Shown: piece by piece, positions 44,339-52,272 of the stretch
Layout of the letters: each line of letters begins with the position of its first letter
Numbering within the stretch: the first letter of the stretch is position 1
NCBI GenBank assembly: GCA_001189495.1
Contig: CP012068.1
Location: 620,001 to 684,000 of the forward strand
Direction of reading: 5' to 3'
Source of the DNA: Eubacterium sulci ATCC 35585
GTDB taxonomy: Bacteria; Bacillota; Clostridia; Peptostreptococcales; Anaerovoracaceae
DNA: 64,000 nt
The notes under the pieces: model-generated
What the model was told of the DNA's origin: nothing
Databases searched by the model: none
What the model saw: only the letters and a program-made list of their open reading frames with translations
Program-made: the position numbers and the translations under genes

Positions 44339-46639
44339 ATGAAGAAGATCAAGAGACTAAAGTGTTTGCTCATGCTGACTTTGATATGTGGCATGATGAT
44401 TACAGCTTTACCAGCAGAGGTTTTTGCAACTGAGTCAGTGCCTAGTACTCAGCCAGTTCCAGCTACGAGGACTTATAAGGTGAGGCATGTTAGACAGAGC
44501 CTTGACGGTAGCTACAAAGACCCAGCTATGATGGAGTATGAGACTCTAACAGGAAACGTTGGTCAGATGACCGAAGCTAGTGGCAATAAGACTTATGAAG
44601 GCTTTCAGGCGCTTACACCAGAACAGGTCGAAATCGCACCTAGCGGTGATATCACTGTAACTGTGTATTATGCGAGAAAGGAATTCACAACATATTTTAA
44701 GACTGGTGATCCAAATCAGGATTTCTATGAGACATTCTTATACGGAACAAATCAGTCTACGCCAGCGAATCCAAATATTCCTGGTAAGATTTTTACTCAC
44801 TGGGAGTACGCTGATGAAGCTGGAGTTTCACATACTTGGACACCAGGTGTTCAGCCAGGAAAGGATATGACAGTTTACGCGCAGTACGATATCCCATTTC
44901 AGGCTAGCTATACAGTAAACTATTGGTATCAAAATGCGACAGACGAGCTTACATTTACCGATGATCAAAAGACTTATTCACTTTTTGATGTAGAGACAAA
45001 GGTTCAGAATGTAAATACTGCCGTTTTATACGATACAACAAATAGAGATACAACCTATAGAAAATACAATAGCGCAAAAACAACTGCAGCTAACATGGGT
45101 AAGACAGTTGCAGGAGATGGATCTACGGTTGTAAATGTTTACTACGATAGACCTGTTATGACAATAACTCTTGTTTACTATGACACGACAACTGGAATAG
45201 AAGACCATAGAGAAGATTATAGGGGAATTTATGGACATTCTACTGACGGCATAGTTTCACTGGATAGAAAATATAGATGGACAACGCCTACAAATCCACA
45301 TAGTGGCAGAGTAAATATACCAGGGGAATTTATAAAAATTCCATCATTTATGATTGACGATTATAATCAGGAATATCACGCTAGAATTCTGGCCAAGCCA
45401 CCTAAGACGAAAATTTTTACGGTTTACCATTACCAGAATCCAGATGGCACATGGACTAGAGACATGCAAACAGAGAAAAAGCAGTTTTCTACCTATGATT
45501 ACAAAAACTTCTATATATACTTCAGTAAGAACAATGCACATGAAGCAAAGTTCTACTACTGGACAAATAGTGCTGAGGATTTTACCACAGATGTTAGTGC
45601 ATCAAATCCAAACCTTAATGCCTATACTAATGAGGCACATATAGACGTTCTCAAAAATGAACAGCCTATCAACGACTATGATGGAGACGGAGAAACATAT
45701 TTACATGTTTATGTTACATCATTGCAGTATAAGCTTCATTTTATAAATGCGGACAATAATCCTGTTTCACTCCACTACGGAGCACCACTATCATATGCTA
45801 ATACAGAGCTCAGCAATCCAATAAAGCCAGCAAATATATCTTCGCACTATGTATTTGCAGGATGGTACACAACAGCAAGAATGGATGAAGCAACAAAGCT
45901 TGACCCTAACCAGAAGATGGGTGAAGAGGATATCTTCATATACGCAAAATGGGAAGAACCTCATATTAAGGTTACAGTAGAAGGAAACGGCGCGACATCT
46001 GCATTACCAAGTGTCATAGATATTCCTATGATGGGAAGCGTTCACAAGGAGCTTCCAACAATTCCATCAAAGACTGGCTACTGGTTCGCAGGCTGGTTCA
46101 AGGATGCAGCCTTCACACAGCATTTTGATGTAAACGAAAGCCTAGCTCAGGATACAACAATCTATGCGAAGTGGATAGGTAGACCTCAGGCCAAGTGGGA
46201 AATCAGATATGTTGATGAAGCAGGTAGAGTTCTTGCAAACGCGACGCAAGGGGAGGACAATCTATACTCTGTGCTCTTTGCAACTGCGCGAGGCATTCCT
46301 GACTATGCAGCTGATTATGCACACAAGAACTTGACCCTAGAAACAGATACAGATACCAATGTCTTGACCTTCGTATATAGCAAGGTGAGAACATACTGGA
46401 TAACGGAAGACAATCAGAATCTCAAGGATCCAGAGTACGGAACCAAGGGACCAGAAAAATTTGCTGGATACACATTTGTTAAGACAAATACGGCATCAAA
46501 TGGAGATACCTTCCACATATACAGAAAGTATGTACCAAATACAGGCGATAGTTCAAATATTAAGCTTTACGGCATAATACTTGGTGCTTCAGTGCTAGGT
46601 ATAATATTTATAGTTGTTACTAAGAAGAAAAAAGACTGA
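44339..46639 (+). CDS. Sortase-anchored repeat surface protein, copy 3
   Basis: A 766-residue paralogue. Signal peptide about 1-30, then the RTYKVRHVRQSLDGSYKDPA domain, TTYFKTGDPNQDFYETFLYG, NYWYQNATDELTF, two InlB-like repeats, WEIRYVDEAGR and the extra TYWITEDNQNLKDPEYGTK domain shared with copy 2. The sorting signal is VPNTGDS, but the C-terminal hydrophobic part (IILGASVLGIIFIVVTKKKKD) differs from the first two copies, so the ends have diverged or been exchanged. No terminator is evident right after it. The SD is aaggggag. Confidence 0.88.
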   Translation: MKKIKRLKCLLMLTLICGMMITALPAEVFATESVPSTQPVPATRTYKVRHVRQSLDGSYKDPAMMEYETLTGNVGQMTEASGNKTYEGFQALTPEQVEIAPSGDITVTVYYARKEFTTYFKTGDPNQDFYETFLYGTNQSTPANPNIPGKIFTHWEYADEAGVSHTWTPGVQPGKDMTVYAQYDIPFQASYTVNYWYQNATDELTFTDDQKTYSLFDVETKVQNVNTAVLYDTTNRDTTYRKYNSAKTTAANMGKTVAGDGSTVVNVYYDRPVMTITLVYYDTTTGIEDHREDYRGIYGHSTDGIVSLDRKYRWTTPTNPHSGRVNIPGEFIKIPSFMIDDYNQEYHARILAKPPKTKIFTVYHYQNPDGTWTRDMQTEKKQFSTYDYKNFYIYFSKNNAHEAKFYYWTNSAEDFTTDVSASNPNLNAYTNEAHIDVLKNEQPINDYDGDGETYLHVYVTSLQYKLHFINADNNPVSLHYGAPLSYANTELSNPIKPANISSHYVFAGWYTTARMDEATKLDPNQKMGEEDIFIYAKWEEPHIKVTVEGNGATSALPSVIDIPMMGSVHKELPTIPSKTGYWFAGWFKDAAFTQHFDVNESLAQDTTIYAKWIGRPQAKWEIRYVDEAGRVLANATQGEDNLYSVLFATARGIPDYAADYAHKNLTLETDTDTNVLTFVYSKVRTYWITEDNQNLKDPEYGTKGPEKFAGYTFVKTNTASNGDTFHIYRKYVPNTGDSSNIKLYGIILGASVLGIIFIVVTKKKKD

Positions 46640-46722
46640 TTGCCAATATAGAGCTACTGGAGAATCACTTGATAACTTAAATAATAGCATGTAAACTATT
46701 TATCAGGAGATGAATAGACAAT

Positions 46723-47166
46723 ATGGAATATGAAATATTAGAAACTCAAGACTATATAATATTTGAAAAACTGTTCAAAGAATCAGGACTTGAATTTAAT
46801 TTAGAGAAAAATAGTTTACACCCATGGGGCTTTATTAAAGCTTTTTGTTGCAAAGATGTTGATGGCAATATTATTGCTGGTAGTAGCATAACTTATAGAA
46901 AAGGGAAATATATTCTTAATGATATTGCTGTCTTGGAAGAGTTTAGATCTATTAATATAGGTGTAAATTTATTGTCTGTGACTGAAAAAGAAATAAAAAA
47001 ACTTGGAGGAAAGTACATATATATTACAGCAAAAGCACCAGATTTTTTCTCTAGATATGGTTACGAATACCTAGATGAAAAAGATGTGCCAGATATATTT
47101 AGTTGTCTCGACTGCAAACAATTAAATGTAACCTGTAATCCTAAATTTATGATAAAAAATATATAA
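46723..47166 (+). CDS. GNAT-family acetyltransferase
   Basis: A 147-residue protein with a GNAT fold: the beta4 segment ILNDIAVLEEFRSINIGVNLLSVTEKEIKK holds the acetyl-CoA loop in degenerate form (RSINIGVNL for the usual R-x-x-G-x-G/A), and the end has FFSRYGYEYLDE, typical of the family (F..GF.). The substrate is unknown. The gene is visibly more A+T-rich, and its codons are more A/T-ending, than its neighbours, so transfer is possible. It lies in the boundary zone next to an IS. The SD caggag is about 10 bases upstream. Confidence 0.75.
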   Translation: MEYEILETQDYIIFEKLFKESGLEFNLEKNSLHPWGFIKAFCCKDVDGNIIAGSSITYRKGKYILNDIAVLEEFRSINIGVNLLSVTEKEIKKLGGKYIYITAKAPDFFSRYGYEYLDEKDVPDIFSCLDCKQLNVTCNPKFMIKNI

Positions 47167-47172
47167 GATGTT

Positions 47173-47205
47173 AAAAAGGGATTTCCATGCAGAAATCCCT
47201 TTTTT
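47173..47205. terminator. Bidirectional terminator between the GNAT and C39 genes
   Basis: A 13-bp stem aaaaagggatttc / gaaatcccttttt with a 6-base loop. T-runs on both strands let it serve both convergent genes. Confidence 0.9.
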
Positions 47206-47210
47206 CTCTA

Positions 47211-47810
47211 TTATTTGCTAGCCTTATCTTCCTTACGAGTGAAGATGTAGTAGCGTGGGCTACGATTTGCAGCGTCAGCATCTACAACCTCTGGCTTTGC
47301 ATAGATTAAAAATCCTTCTTCGCGAACCTGACCCTTACGACCTTCTTCCTGGAACTTATCCTCGCTCCATGAAGGATCTAGGATTAGGAATTCGCCATCT
47401 CTATAGCTTACGGCAACGATAAAGTGGCCACCGCGTGTAAATAGACCGTGGTGTCCCTCGTAGTCTCCGCCAACATTTACGATAGCACAGCCACCGTTTC
47501 TTAGACCGTCAATCATGTCGTGATAGTTATCAGACTCCACAAGGTCAAGATTAAATCTCTCTGCAAGAGGTGGGGCAAGGAACTTCATCTCAGTGCCTGG
47601 ATCGAGGTTAGCCTTTGCATCTATGGACATCTTAATACATTCCTCCATGCTTAGGCTCTCTGTACAAAGTCTATCTACCATCATGCAAGCTGAGCAGATT
47701 CCGCAGCCAGCGTCTTTGATATTTCCGTTTACATCAAGGTCACAACCTGGCTCCTTAACATTTGTTGGATACTTTATGTCTGGGTATTCTAATTGATTTA
47801 GATATAGCAT
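47211..47810 (-). CDS. C39-like papain-fold cysteine protease
   Basis: A 199-residue protein without signal peptide. The catalytic Cys is in AGCGICSACMM (about residue 36), the His in GGHFIVAVSY (about 128) and the Asp in LILDPSW (about 142), the order of peptidase C39/C39-like domains that cut after Gly-Gly in leader peptides. No bacteriocin, leader peptide or ABC exporter is nearby, so a stand-alone intracellular role is likely. A second group of Cys (CGICSAC) could bind metal. Transcribed on the minus strand with SD aggagg. Confidence 0.78.
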   Translation of the reverse strand: MLYLNQLEYPDIKYPTNVKEPGCDLDVNGNIKDAGCGICSACMMVDRLCTESLSMEECIKMSIDAKANLDPGTEMKFLAPPLAERFNLDLVESDNYHDMIDGLRNGGCAIVNVGGDYEGHHGLFTRGGHFIVAVSYRDGEFLILDPSWSEDKFQEEGRKGQVREEGFLIYAKPEVVDADAANRSPRYYIFTRKEDKASK

Positions 47811-47957
47811 AACTCCTCCTAGGTTTTCATTCTTTTAGACTATCTTAGTACAGCAAGCATCAAAATTCAAGAAAAAAATAAAGGCCAAGCCCGTGATGTG
47901 ACCCCAAAAAGTTAGACTTTTATTGCGTAACAGATTCTAATATCTGTTACGCATTTT

Positions 47958-48776
47958 TTATGCAGCTAAGAGACTTTGCCTGTATTGTACAGGACTCATC
48001 CATCCTAGTTTTTCTTTTATTCTTTGCTCGTTGTAATACTTAATGTATCGTTTTATTTCTAACTTTAATTCTTCATAACTATAATAAACAACACCATAAT
48101 AGATTTCTTGCTTAAGGAGACCAAAGAAGTTTTCCATAACAGAGTTGTCACGACAGTTTCCTTTGCGTGACATACTTTGGAAAATTCTTTCTTCATTAAG
48201 ACGATGCGAGTATGCCTTCATCTGATATGCCCAACCTTGATCAGAGTGGAATGTTCTTCGATATGGGCAATCAGAAGTTATTGCAATTGCATGTTCCAAG
48301 GCATCCATGATGTTCTTAGCTGAAGGATGTTTATCAATTCCATAACTTAGGATTTCTCCATTGCACATATCCATAAATGGATCCAAGTAAAGTTTATGCA
48401 TTGTCATATGTCCTTTAGAATCTACTTCATAGTACTTAAACTCTGTAGTATCTGTTGTAATCTTCTGATGTGGGATATGTGTGTTAAACCGTCTCTTTAT
48501 TCGATTAGGAGCAACAGTTCCGACTTTTCCCTTGTAAGAACTGTATTTCCGACTTTTGCGAGTGAACGATGTAACCTGTAAACCTAGCTTCTGCATTATA
48601 CGTTGTACTTTCTTTTTATTAATGCTATAGCCTTGATTTCTTAATTCTGCTAACATTCGACGATATCCATAATCCTTATTAAGTTCTCGAATCTCAAGTA
48701 TCTTTTCCTCGATTTCTTTGTCAGGATTTTCTCTATTAATTCTTTTTTGCCAATACATATATGTTGCCTTAGGCAT
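47958..48776 (-). CDS. IS3-family transposase OrfB (DDE catalytic subunit)
   Basis: A 272-residue rve-type integrase domain as counted from the first ATG. The catalytic residues are in TTDTTEFKYYE (first Asp), FHSDQGWAYQ (second Asp) and MENFFGLLKQEI (Glu). The frame is open further upstream without a Met (LVINSLRGEFKLKDLLSYIG), overlapping the end of orfA in the -1 frame, so the active enzyme is probably an OrfAB fusion made by ribosomal frameshifting near GCAAAAATG (minus strand, 48848-48856). Confidence 0.93.
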   Translation of the reverse strand: MPKATYMYWQKRINRENPDKEIEEKILEIRELNKDYGYRRMLAELRNQGYSINKKKVQRIMQKLGLQVTSFTRKSRKYSSYKGKVGTVAPNRIKRRFNTHIPHQKITTDTTEFKYYEVDSKGHMTMHKLYLDPFMDMCNGEILSYGIDKHPSAKNIMDALEHAIAITSDCPYRRTFHSDQGWAYQMKAYSHRLNEERIFQSMSRKGNCRDNSVMENFFGLLKQEIYYGVVYYSYEELKLEIKRYIKYYNEQRIKEKLGWMSPVQYRQSLLAA

Positions 48777-48799
48777 GCCTATATAAGAGAGAAGGTCTT

Positions 48800-49378
48800 T
48801 TAGTTTGAATTCTCCTCGGAGGCTGTTGATGACGAGTGCCGTTCTCTCATTTTTGCCTCGTCCTCTAAACGCAACCTCCTCAGTTCTTTTAAAAAGGCAT
48901 TCTCAATTCTTAGCTTAAGCAGTTCATCCTCTAGTTCTTTTACGTGTTCGGCACTGGTGTCGATAACGCTGTTTTCTTGAATTATTGGTTTATTATCTAT
49001 CTTAGGTTTATCCAATGTTTTCTTTCGACCTTTCTTGCGAGGTCTCAAAGCATCAGGACCGGCAGCACGAAATCGGTTAACCCAGTTCACAATCATACTT
49101 GGATTGCTTATCCCTTCTCGAATCGCCAAGTCTTGATATGAAATCTCACTTGATAGATATAACTCTACAACAGAAATCTTCTTTTTGAAAGAGTATTTTA
49201 TTTGATTACGAGAACGCCTTAATCCTTCATCACCGAACGCACTATATGCATTAATCCATTTGCGTAACTGTGAGTTAGAACCAAGTCCATATTTTTTAGA
49301 AAGATATTGCGTTCCCCCTTTGCCATCCAAATATTCTAAAACAACTTTCTTCTTGAATTCAAAACTATGTTTTGCCAT
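48800..49378 (-). CDS. IS3-family transposase OrfA (DNA-binding subunit)
   Basis: A 192-residue protein with two helix-turn-helix domains: YLSKKYGLGSNSQLRKWINAY and QDLAIREGISNPSMIVNWVNRF. A basic linker (RPRKKGRKKTLDKP) and a C-terminal leucine-zipper-like coiled coil (VKELEDELLKLRIENAFLKE) follow. It recognises the IS ends and dimerises. Its end overlaps the extended orfB frame, as in the IS150 group. Confidence 0.92.
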   Translation of the reverse strand: MAKHSFEFKKKVVLEYLDGKGGTQYLSKKYGLGSNSQLRKWINAYSAFGDEGLRRSRNQIKYSFKKKISVVELYLSSEISYQDLAIREGISNPSMIVNWVNRFRAAGPDALRPRKKGRKKTLDKPKIDNKPIIQENSVIDTSAEHVKELEDELLKLRIENAFLKELRRLRLEDEAKMRERHSSSTASEENSN

Positions 49379-49485
49379 AAAAATACCGACCTCCTAATCG
49401 TTAGATTTTGGTCTAACTTTTTGGGGTCGGTACACCCGTGCTTAACCTTTAAATTTTGCGTATTATAGTGTGATTATATATTTTA

Positions 49486-49794
49486 TTATTTAAGAAGGTC
49501 TACTAGTTTCTGCTTAGGTGCAAGTCCTACTGAGCGGCCTACTTCTTCGCCATTCTTGAATGCAACTACGCATGGAATTGAGCTAACGTTGAATTTCTCT
49601 GCAAGATCCATCTGCTCGTCGATGTTGATCTTTCCAACCTTAACGCCATCAAGCTCTTCGGCAAGCTGATCTACAACAGGTGAGAGCATCTTGCATGGTC
49701 CGCACCAAGCTGCCCAAAAATCTACGATAACTGGCTTATCTGACTTAATTACTTCCTGCTCGAAGTTTTCGTTTGTGATTGTTAATACTGACAT
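49486..49794 (-). CDS. trxA: Thioredoxin
   Basis: A 102-residue thioredoxin with the redox motif WCGPC in DFWAAWCGPCKM, the cis-Pro segment SSIPCVVAF with an extra Cys next to the Pro, and family length. It reduces disulfides in cytosolic proteins. The frame extends upstream to 49818, but the ATG at 49794 has aggagg 8 bases ahead. It is the last gene of a gpx-ohrR-trxA unit and probably the electron donor of the peroxidase. The IS lies just after it and has split its terminator. Confidence 0.93.
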   Translation of the reverse strand: MSVLTITNENFEQEVIKSDKPVIVDFWAAWCGPCKMLSPVVDQLAEELDGVKVGKINIDEQMDLAEKFNVSSIPCVVAFKNGEEVGRSVGLAPKQKLVDLLK

Positions 49795-49842
49795 AATTAT
49801 ATCCTCCTGATTTTCCATTTATAATGTTGATATTCTATTAAA

Positions 49843-50277
49843 TTACTTTGATGTGTTTTCTAAAACCTTGTGAAGAAGCTTATATAAAGTTGCCATCTCT
49901 TCAGGTTCCATATTTATGCAATTACCCATTTGAATAGGGACATAAACAGCTTTGTCTCTCAGTTTTTCACCCTCAGGTGTAATCTCGACCAAAAGGTTAC
50001 GCTCATCGCTTGCCATCCTAGTTCTCTTGATATATCCCTTGGACTCTAGCTTCTTTAGGAGTGGCGTTAGTGTTCCAGAATCGAGATAAAGGTACGAACC
50101 AAGCTCCTTTACATTTGCTGATTTTCTTTCCCACAGAACCATCATGGTGATGTATTGAGTGTAGGTGAGATTCAGATCATCAAGCATAGGCTTGTATTTT
50201 CTAACAATCTCCTTAGCCGCAGCGTAAAGCGGAAAACATAACTGATTATCTAGCTTTAAATTATCGTACTTATCCAT
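49843..50277 (-). CDS. OhrR-like peroxide-sensing MarR regulator
   Basis: A 144-residue MarR protein of the OhrR subgroup. The reactive Cys14 lies in NQLCFPLYAAAKEI, the conserved OhrR position, and there is a second Cys at about 120 (MGNCINMEPE) as in 2-Cys OhrR. The wing helix is DSGTLTPLLKKLESKGYIKRTR and the DER motif is in MASDERNLLVEIT. In known OhrR, oxidation of the N-terminal Cys releases DNA. It lies between gpx and trxA on the same strand, with a matching palindrome upstream of gpx, so it probably represses this unit. Confidence 0.85.
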   Translation of the reverse strand: MDKYDNLKLDNQLCFPLYAAAKEIVRKYKPMLDDLNLTYTQYITMMVLWERKSANVKELGSYLYLDSGTLTPLLKKLESKGYIKRTRMASDERNLLVEITPEGEKLRDKAVYVPIQMGNCINMEPEEMATLYKLLHKVLENTSK

Positions 50278-50286
50278 ACTAACTCC

Positions 50287-50763
50287 TTATATTATTGCGG
50301 AAATCTTATCGTCGATGTCCTCAGGCTTAACTGTAGGAGCAAAACGTTCGATTACATTTCCGTCTTTGTCAATCAAAAACTTTGTGAAATTCCATTTAAT
50401 TTTCTTTCCTAGAAGGCCGCCCTTCTGCGACTTCAGGAATGTATAAAGAGGATGCTCGTTTGCACCGTTTACCTCAATCTTAGCAAACTGTGGAAAACTT
50501 GTATCGTACTTTAGCTGACAAAACTCATGAATTTCTTCAGCAGTTCCTGGTGCCTGTTTTCCAAACTGATTGCAAGGAAAATCCAAAATCTCAAATCCCT
50601 TATCCTTGTACTTGCGGTAGAGCTTCTCTAGGCCCTCATACTGTGGTGTAAATCCACAGCCAGTAGCTGTATTTACTATCAAAAGAGTTTTTCCCCTGTA
50701 CTCGCTCATGCTATGTTCTTCGCCTAAGCGATCAATAACTCTTATATCATAAATCTTATCCAT
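50287..50763 (-). CDS. gpx: Glutathione peroxidase-family (thioredoxin-type) peroxidase
   Basis: A 158-residue peroxidase starting MDKIYDIRVIDR. The peroxidatic Cys is in NTATGCGFTPQY (about residue 36), followed by the conserved FPCNQFGKQAPG (a second Cys) and the Trp-Asn-Phe-Thr-Lys motif KWNFTKFL. It has Cys, not selenocysteine, and such bacterial enzymes usually take electrons from thioredoxin, which is encoded two genes on. The frame opens at 50790, but the ATG at 50763 has agaggt 6 bases ahead. Confidence 0.9.
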   Translation of the reverse strand: MDKIYDIRVIDRLGEEHSMSEYRGKTLLIVNTATGCGFTPQYEGLEKLYRKYKDKGFEILDFPCNQFGKQAPGTAEEIHEFCQLKYDTSFPQFAKIEVNGANEHPLYTFLKSQKGGLLGKKIKWNFTKFLIDKDGNVIERFAPTVKPEDIDDKISAII

Positions 50764-50787
50764 ATCAATACCTCTTTTCATAAACAT

Positions 50788-50834
50788 CAATTGTTTACAA
50801 TTTGATTATACACTACTAGAGCCAATTTAAACAA
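50788..50834 (-). promoter_or_regulatory. gpx operon promoter with OhrR-like palindrome
   Basis: On the minus strand TTGTTT (50834-50829) and TATAAT (50810-50805) with an 18-base spacer. A palindrome caattgtttacaatttg (50788-50804; arms aattgt / acaatt) covers the transcript start, similar to the AATTGTA-type OhrR sites. Confidence 0.65.
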
Positions 50835-50948
50835 GTAAAATTTAAAATTTCCCATATATATTGTGAAAAAATGGTGAAGACTGCTCTTTGATGTACAAAA
50901 TGAGCTTATTTTGATATCAAAATGGGAGATATTTGCACAAAGCTGTGA

Positions 50949-50954
50949 TATAAT
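50949..50954 (+). promoter_or_regulatory. TATAAT box 8 bases before the mtaB start
   Basis: Perfect TATAAT (50949-50954) with an upstream TG giving an extended -10 (TGATATAAT). Transcription would begin at about 50961, one base before the ATG at 50962. No convincing -35 and no SD precede that ATG. Confidence 0.5.
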
Positions 50955-50961
50955 TTCAAGC

Positions 50962-52272
50962 ATGAGTATTAAAATAGCATTTCACACCTTGGGTTGCAAG
51001 GTGAATCAATATGAGACAGAGGCGCTGAAGGAAAAATTCGTGCAAAAAGGCTACGAAATCGTTTCCGACGAAGATAGGGCAGATATATATGTAATCAACA
51101 CGTGCACGGTTACCAACCTGGCGGACAGAAAGTCTAGGCAGTTCATAAGAAAGGCAAAGCGCCTGAATGAAGATGCTGTGATTGCTGTAACAGGCTGCTA
51201 TGCAGAGACTGATCCTGATGAGGTTTCAAGCATAGAGGGCGTAAGTCTTGTCTGTGGTACTGGCGAAAAGGCTGAGCTCCCTAAGTACATAGAAGAGTAC
51301 ATGAGCGAGAAGGGTGTAGTGGTCGAAGGTGCTGGTGATAGGGAAAGACTTGATAGCTACCATTCAGATGGCATTATTACTGGCATGGACTCTAGAACTA
51401 GAGCATATATTAAAATCGAGGAAGGCTGTGATAGATTCTGCAGCTACTGCATAATTCCGTATGCTAGAGGCAAGGTAAGAAGTAGGTCATTAGCAGAAAT
51501 TAAGGCTGAGACGAAGGGACTTATCGACAGAGGCTTTAAGGAGATAGTTCTCACAGGAATTAACACGGCGCTATACGGCAAGGACATAGGATTTGATGGC
51601 ATAGAGCCTCTCATTGAAGAGCTAGATGCGATGCCGGAGAATTTCAGAATAAGACTTAGCTCGCTAGAACCGACAGTTATAAATAAAGAGCAGGTAAGAA
51701 GCCTTCTTAAGTACAAGAAGCTTTGTCCGCACCTACACCTTTCCATACAGAGCGGTTCTGATAATACGCTTTCAACTATGTCAAGAAGGTATACTAGACA
51801 GGAATACCTTGATATTGTAAAGGAACTTAGAAGTTTTGATCCTCACTATGGTATAACTACAGATATAATCGTAGGCTTTCCTGGGGAAAGTGATGAGGAC
51901 TTTGCAGAAAGCATTTCCGTATGCGATGAGGCGCAGTTTGTCAAGGTTCACGCTTTTAAATATTCTCCAAGAAGGGGAACAAAGGCAGCCGAGATGAAAA
52001 ATCAAATTCATGGTGAACTTAAGAACCAGAGGAGCCAGGCTTTGATAGCTCATGCTGAGAAGGTTTCTGAAGACTTTAGGAGAAGCTGTGAAGGAAGCAT
52101 AAGGACAGTGCTTTTTGAGGAGTTTGAAGGCGATGCTTTGATGTGTGGATACACTGATAACTATATTAGAGTTTATACGCAGGCTGACGAGAGCAAGCTC
52201 AATGAGTTTTGCAAGGTCAAGCTTGATAAGGTATATAAGGACGGAATGAAAGGAGTGATAATAGATGAGTGA
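50962..52272 (+). CDS. mtaB: tRNA t6A37 methylthiotransferase MtaB
   Basis: A 436-residue radical-SAM methylthiotransferase. The N-terminal domain has the cluster Cys in LGCKVNQYE, NTCTVTN and VTGCYAETDP, followed by the radical SAM motif CDRFCSYC (CxxxCxxC) and a C-terminal TRAM domain. It adds methylthio to t6A37 of tRNA decoding ANN codons. The frame opens at 50911, but residue 1 is more likely the Met at 50962 (MSIKIAFHTLGCK). It precedes HIT, rpsU and yqeY in the usual clostridial order, but is 33 kb away from prmA. Confidence 0.94.
   Translation: MSIKIAFHTLGCKVNQYETEALKEKFVQKGYEIVSDEDRADIYVINTCTVTNLADRKSRQFIRKAKRLNEDAVIAVTGCYAETDPDEVSSIEGVSLVCGTGEKAELPKYIEEYMSEKGVVVEGAGDRERLDSYHSDGIITGMDSRTRAYIKIEEGCDRFCSYCIIPYARGKVRSRSLAEIKAETKGLIDRGFKEIVLTGINTALYGKDIGFDGIEPLIEELDAMPENFRIRLSSLEPTVINKEQVRSLLKYKKLCPHLHLSIQSGSDNTLSTMSRRYTRQEYLDIVKELRSFDPHYGITTDIIVGFPGESDEDFAESISVCDEAQFVKVHAFKYSPRRGTKAAEMKNQIHGELKNQRSQALIAHAEKVSEDFRRSCEGSIRTVLFEEFEGDALMCGYTDNYIRVYTQADESKLNEFCKVKLDKVYKDGMKGVIIDE

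Larger units (their letters stand above)
47894..49434 (-). mobile_element. IS3-family insertion sequence (IS150 group), complete
   Basis: A 1541-bp element with imperfect terminal inverted repeats: left end TGATGTGACCCC... and right end reading (reverse) TGTACCGACCCC..., sharing the inner 19-base stretch gaccccaaaaagttagac-type core. A 4-bp direct repeat CCCG flanks it (47890-47893 and 49435-49438), the mark of transposition. It carries two overlapping reading frames on the minus strand, orfA and orfB, both open, so it is probably recent and potentially active. It lies between a C39-like protease gene and trxA. Confidence 0.93.

Noticed and set aside
39515-46639. CRISPR-like or short tandem DNA repeats in the surface-protein region
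   Set aside because: Similarity is between whole paralogous genes; there are no regularly spaced short repeats with unique spacers.
50287-50763. Selenocysteine in the glutathione peroxidase
   Set aside because: The active-site codon is Cys, with no in-frame TGA and no SECIS-like need.
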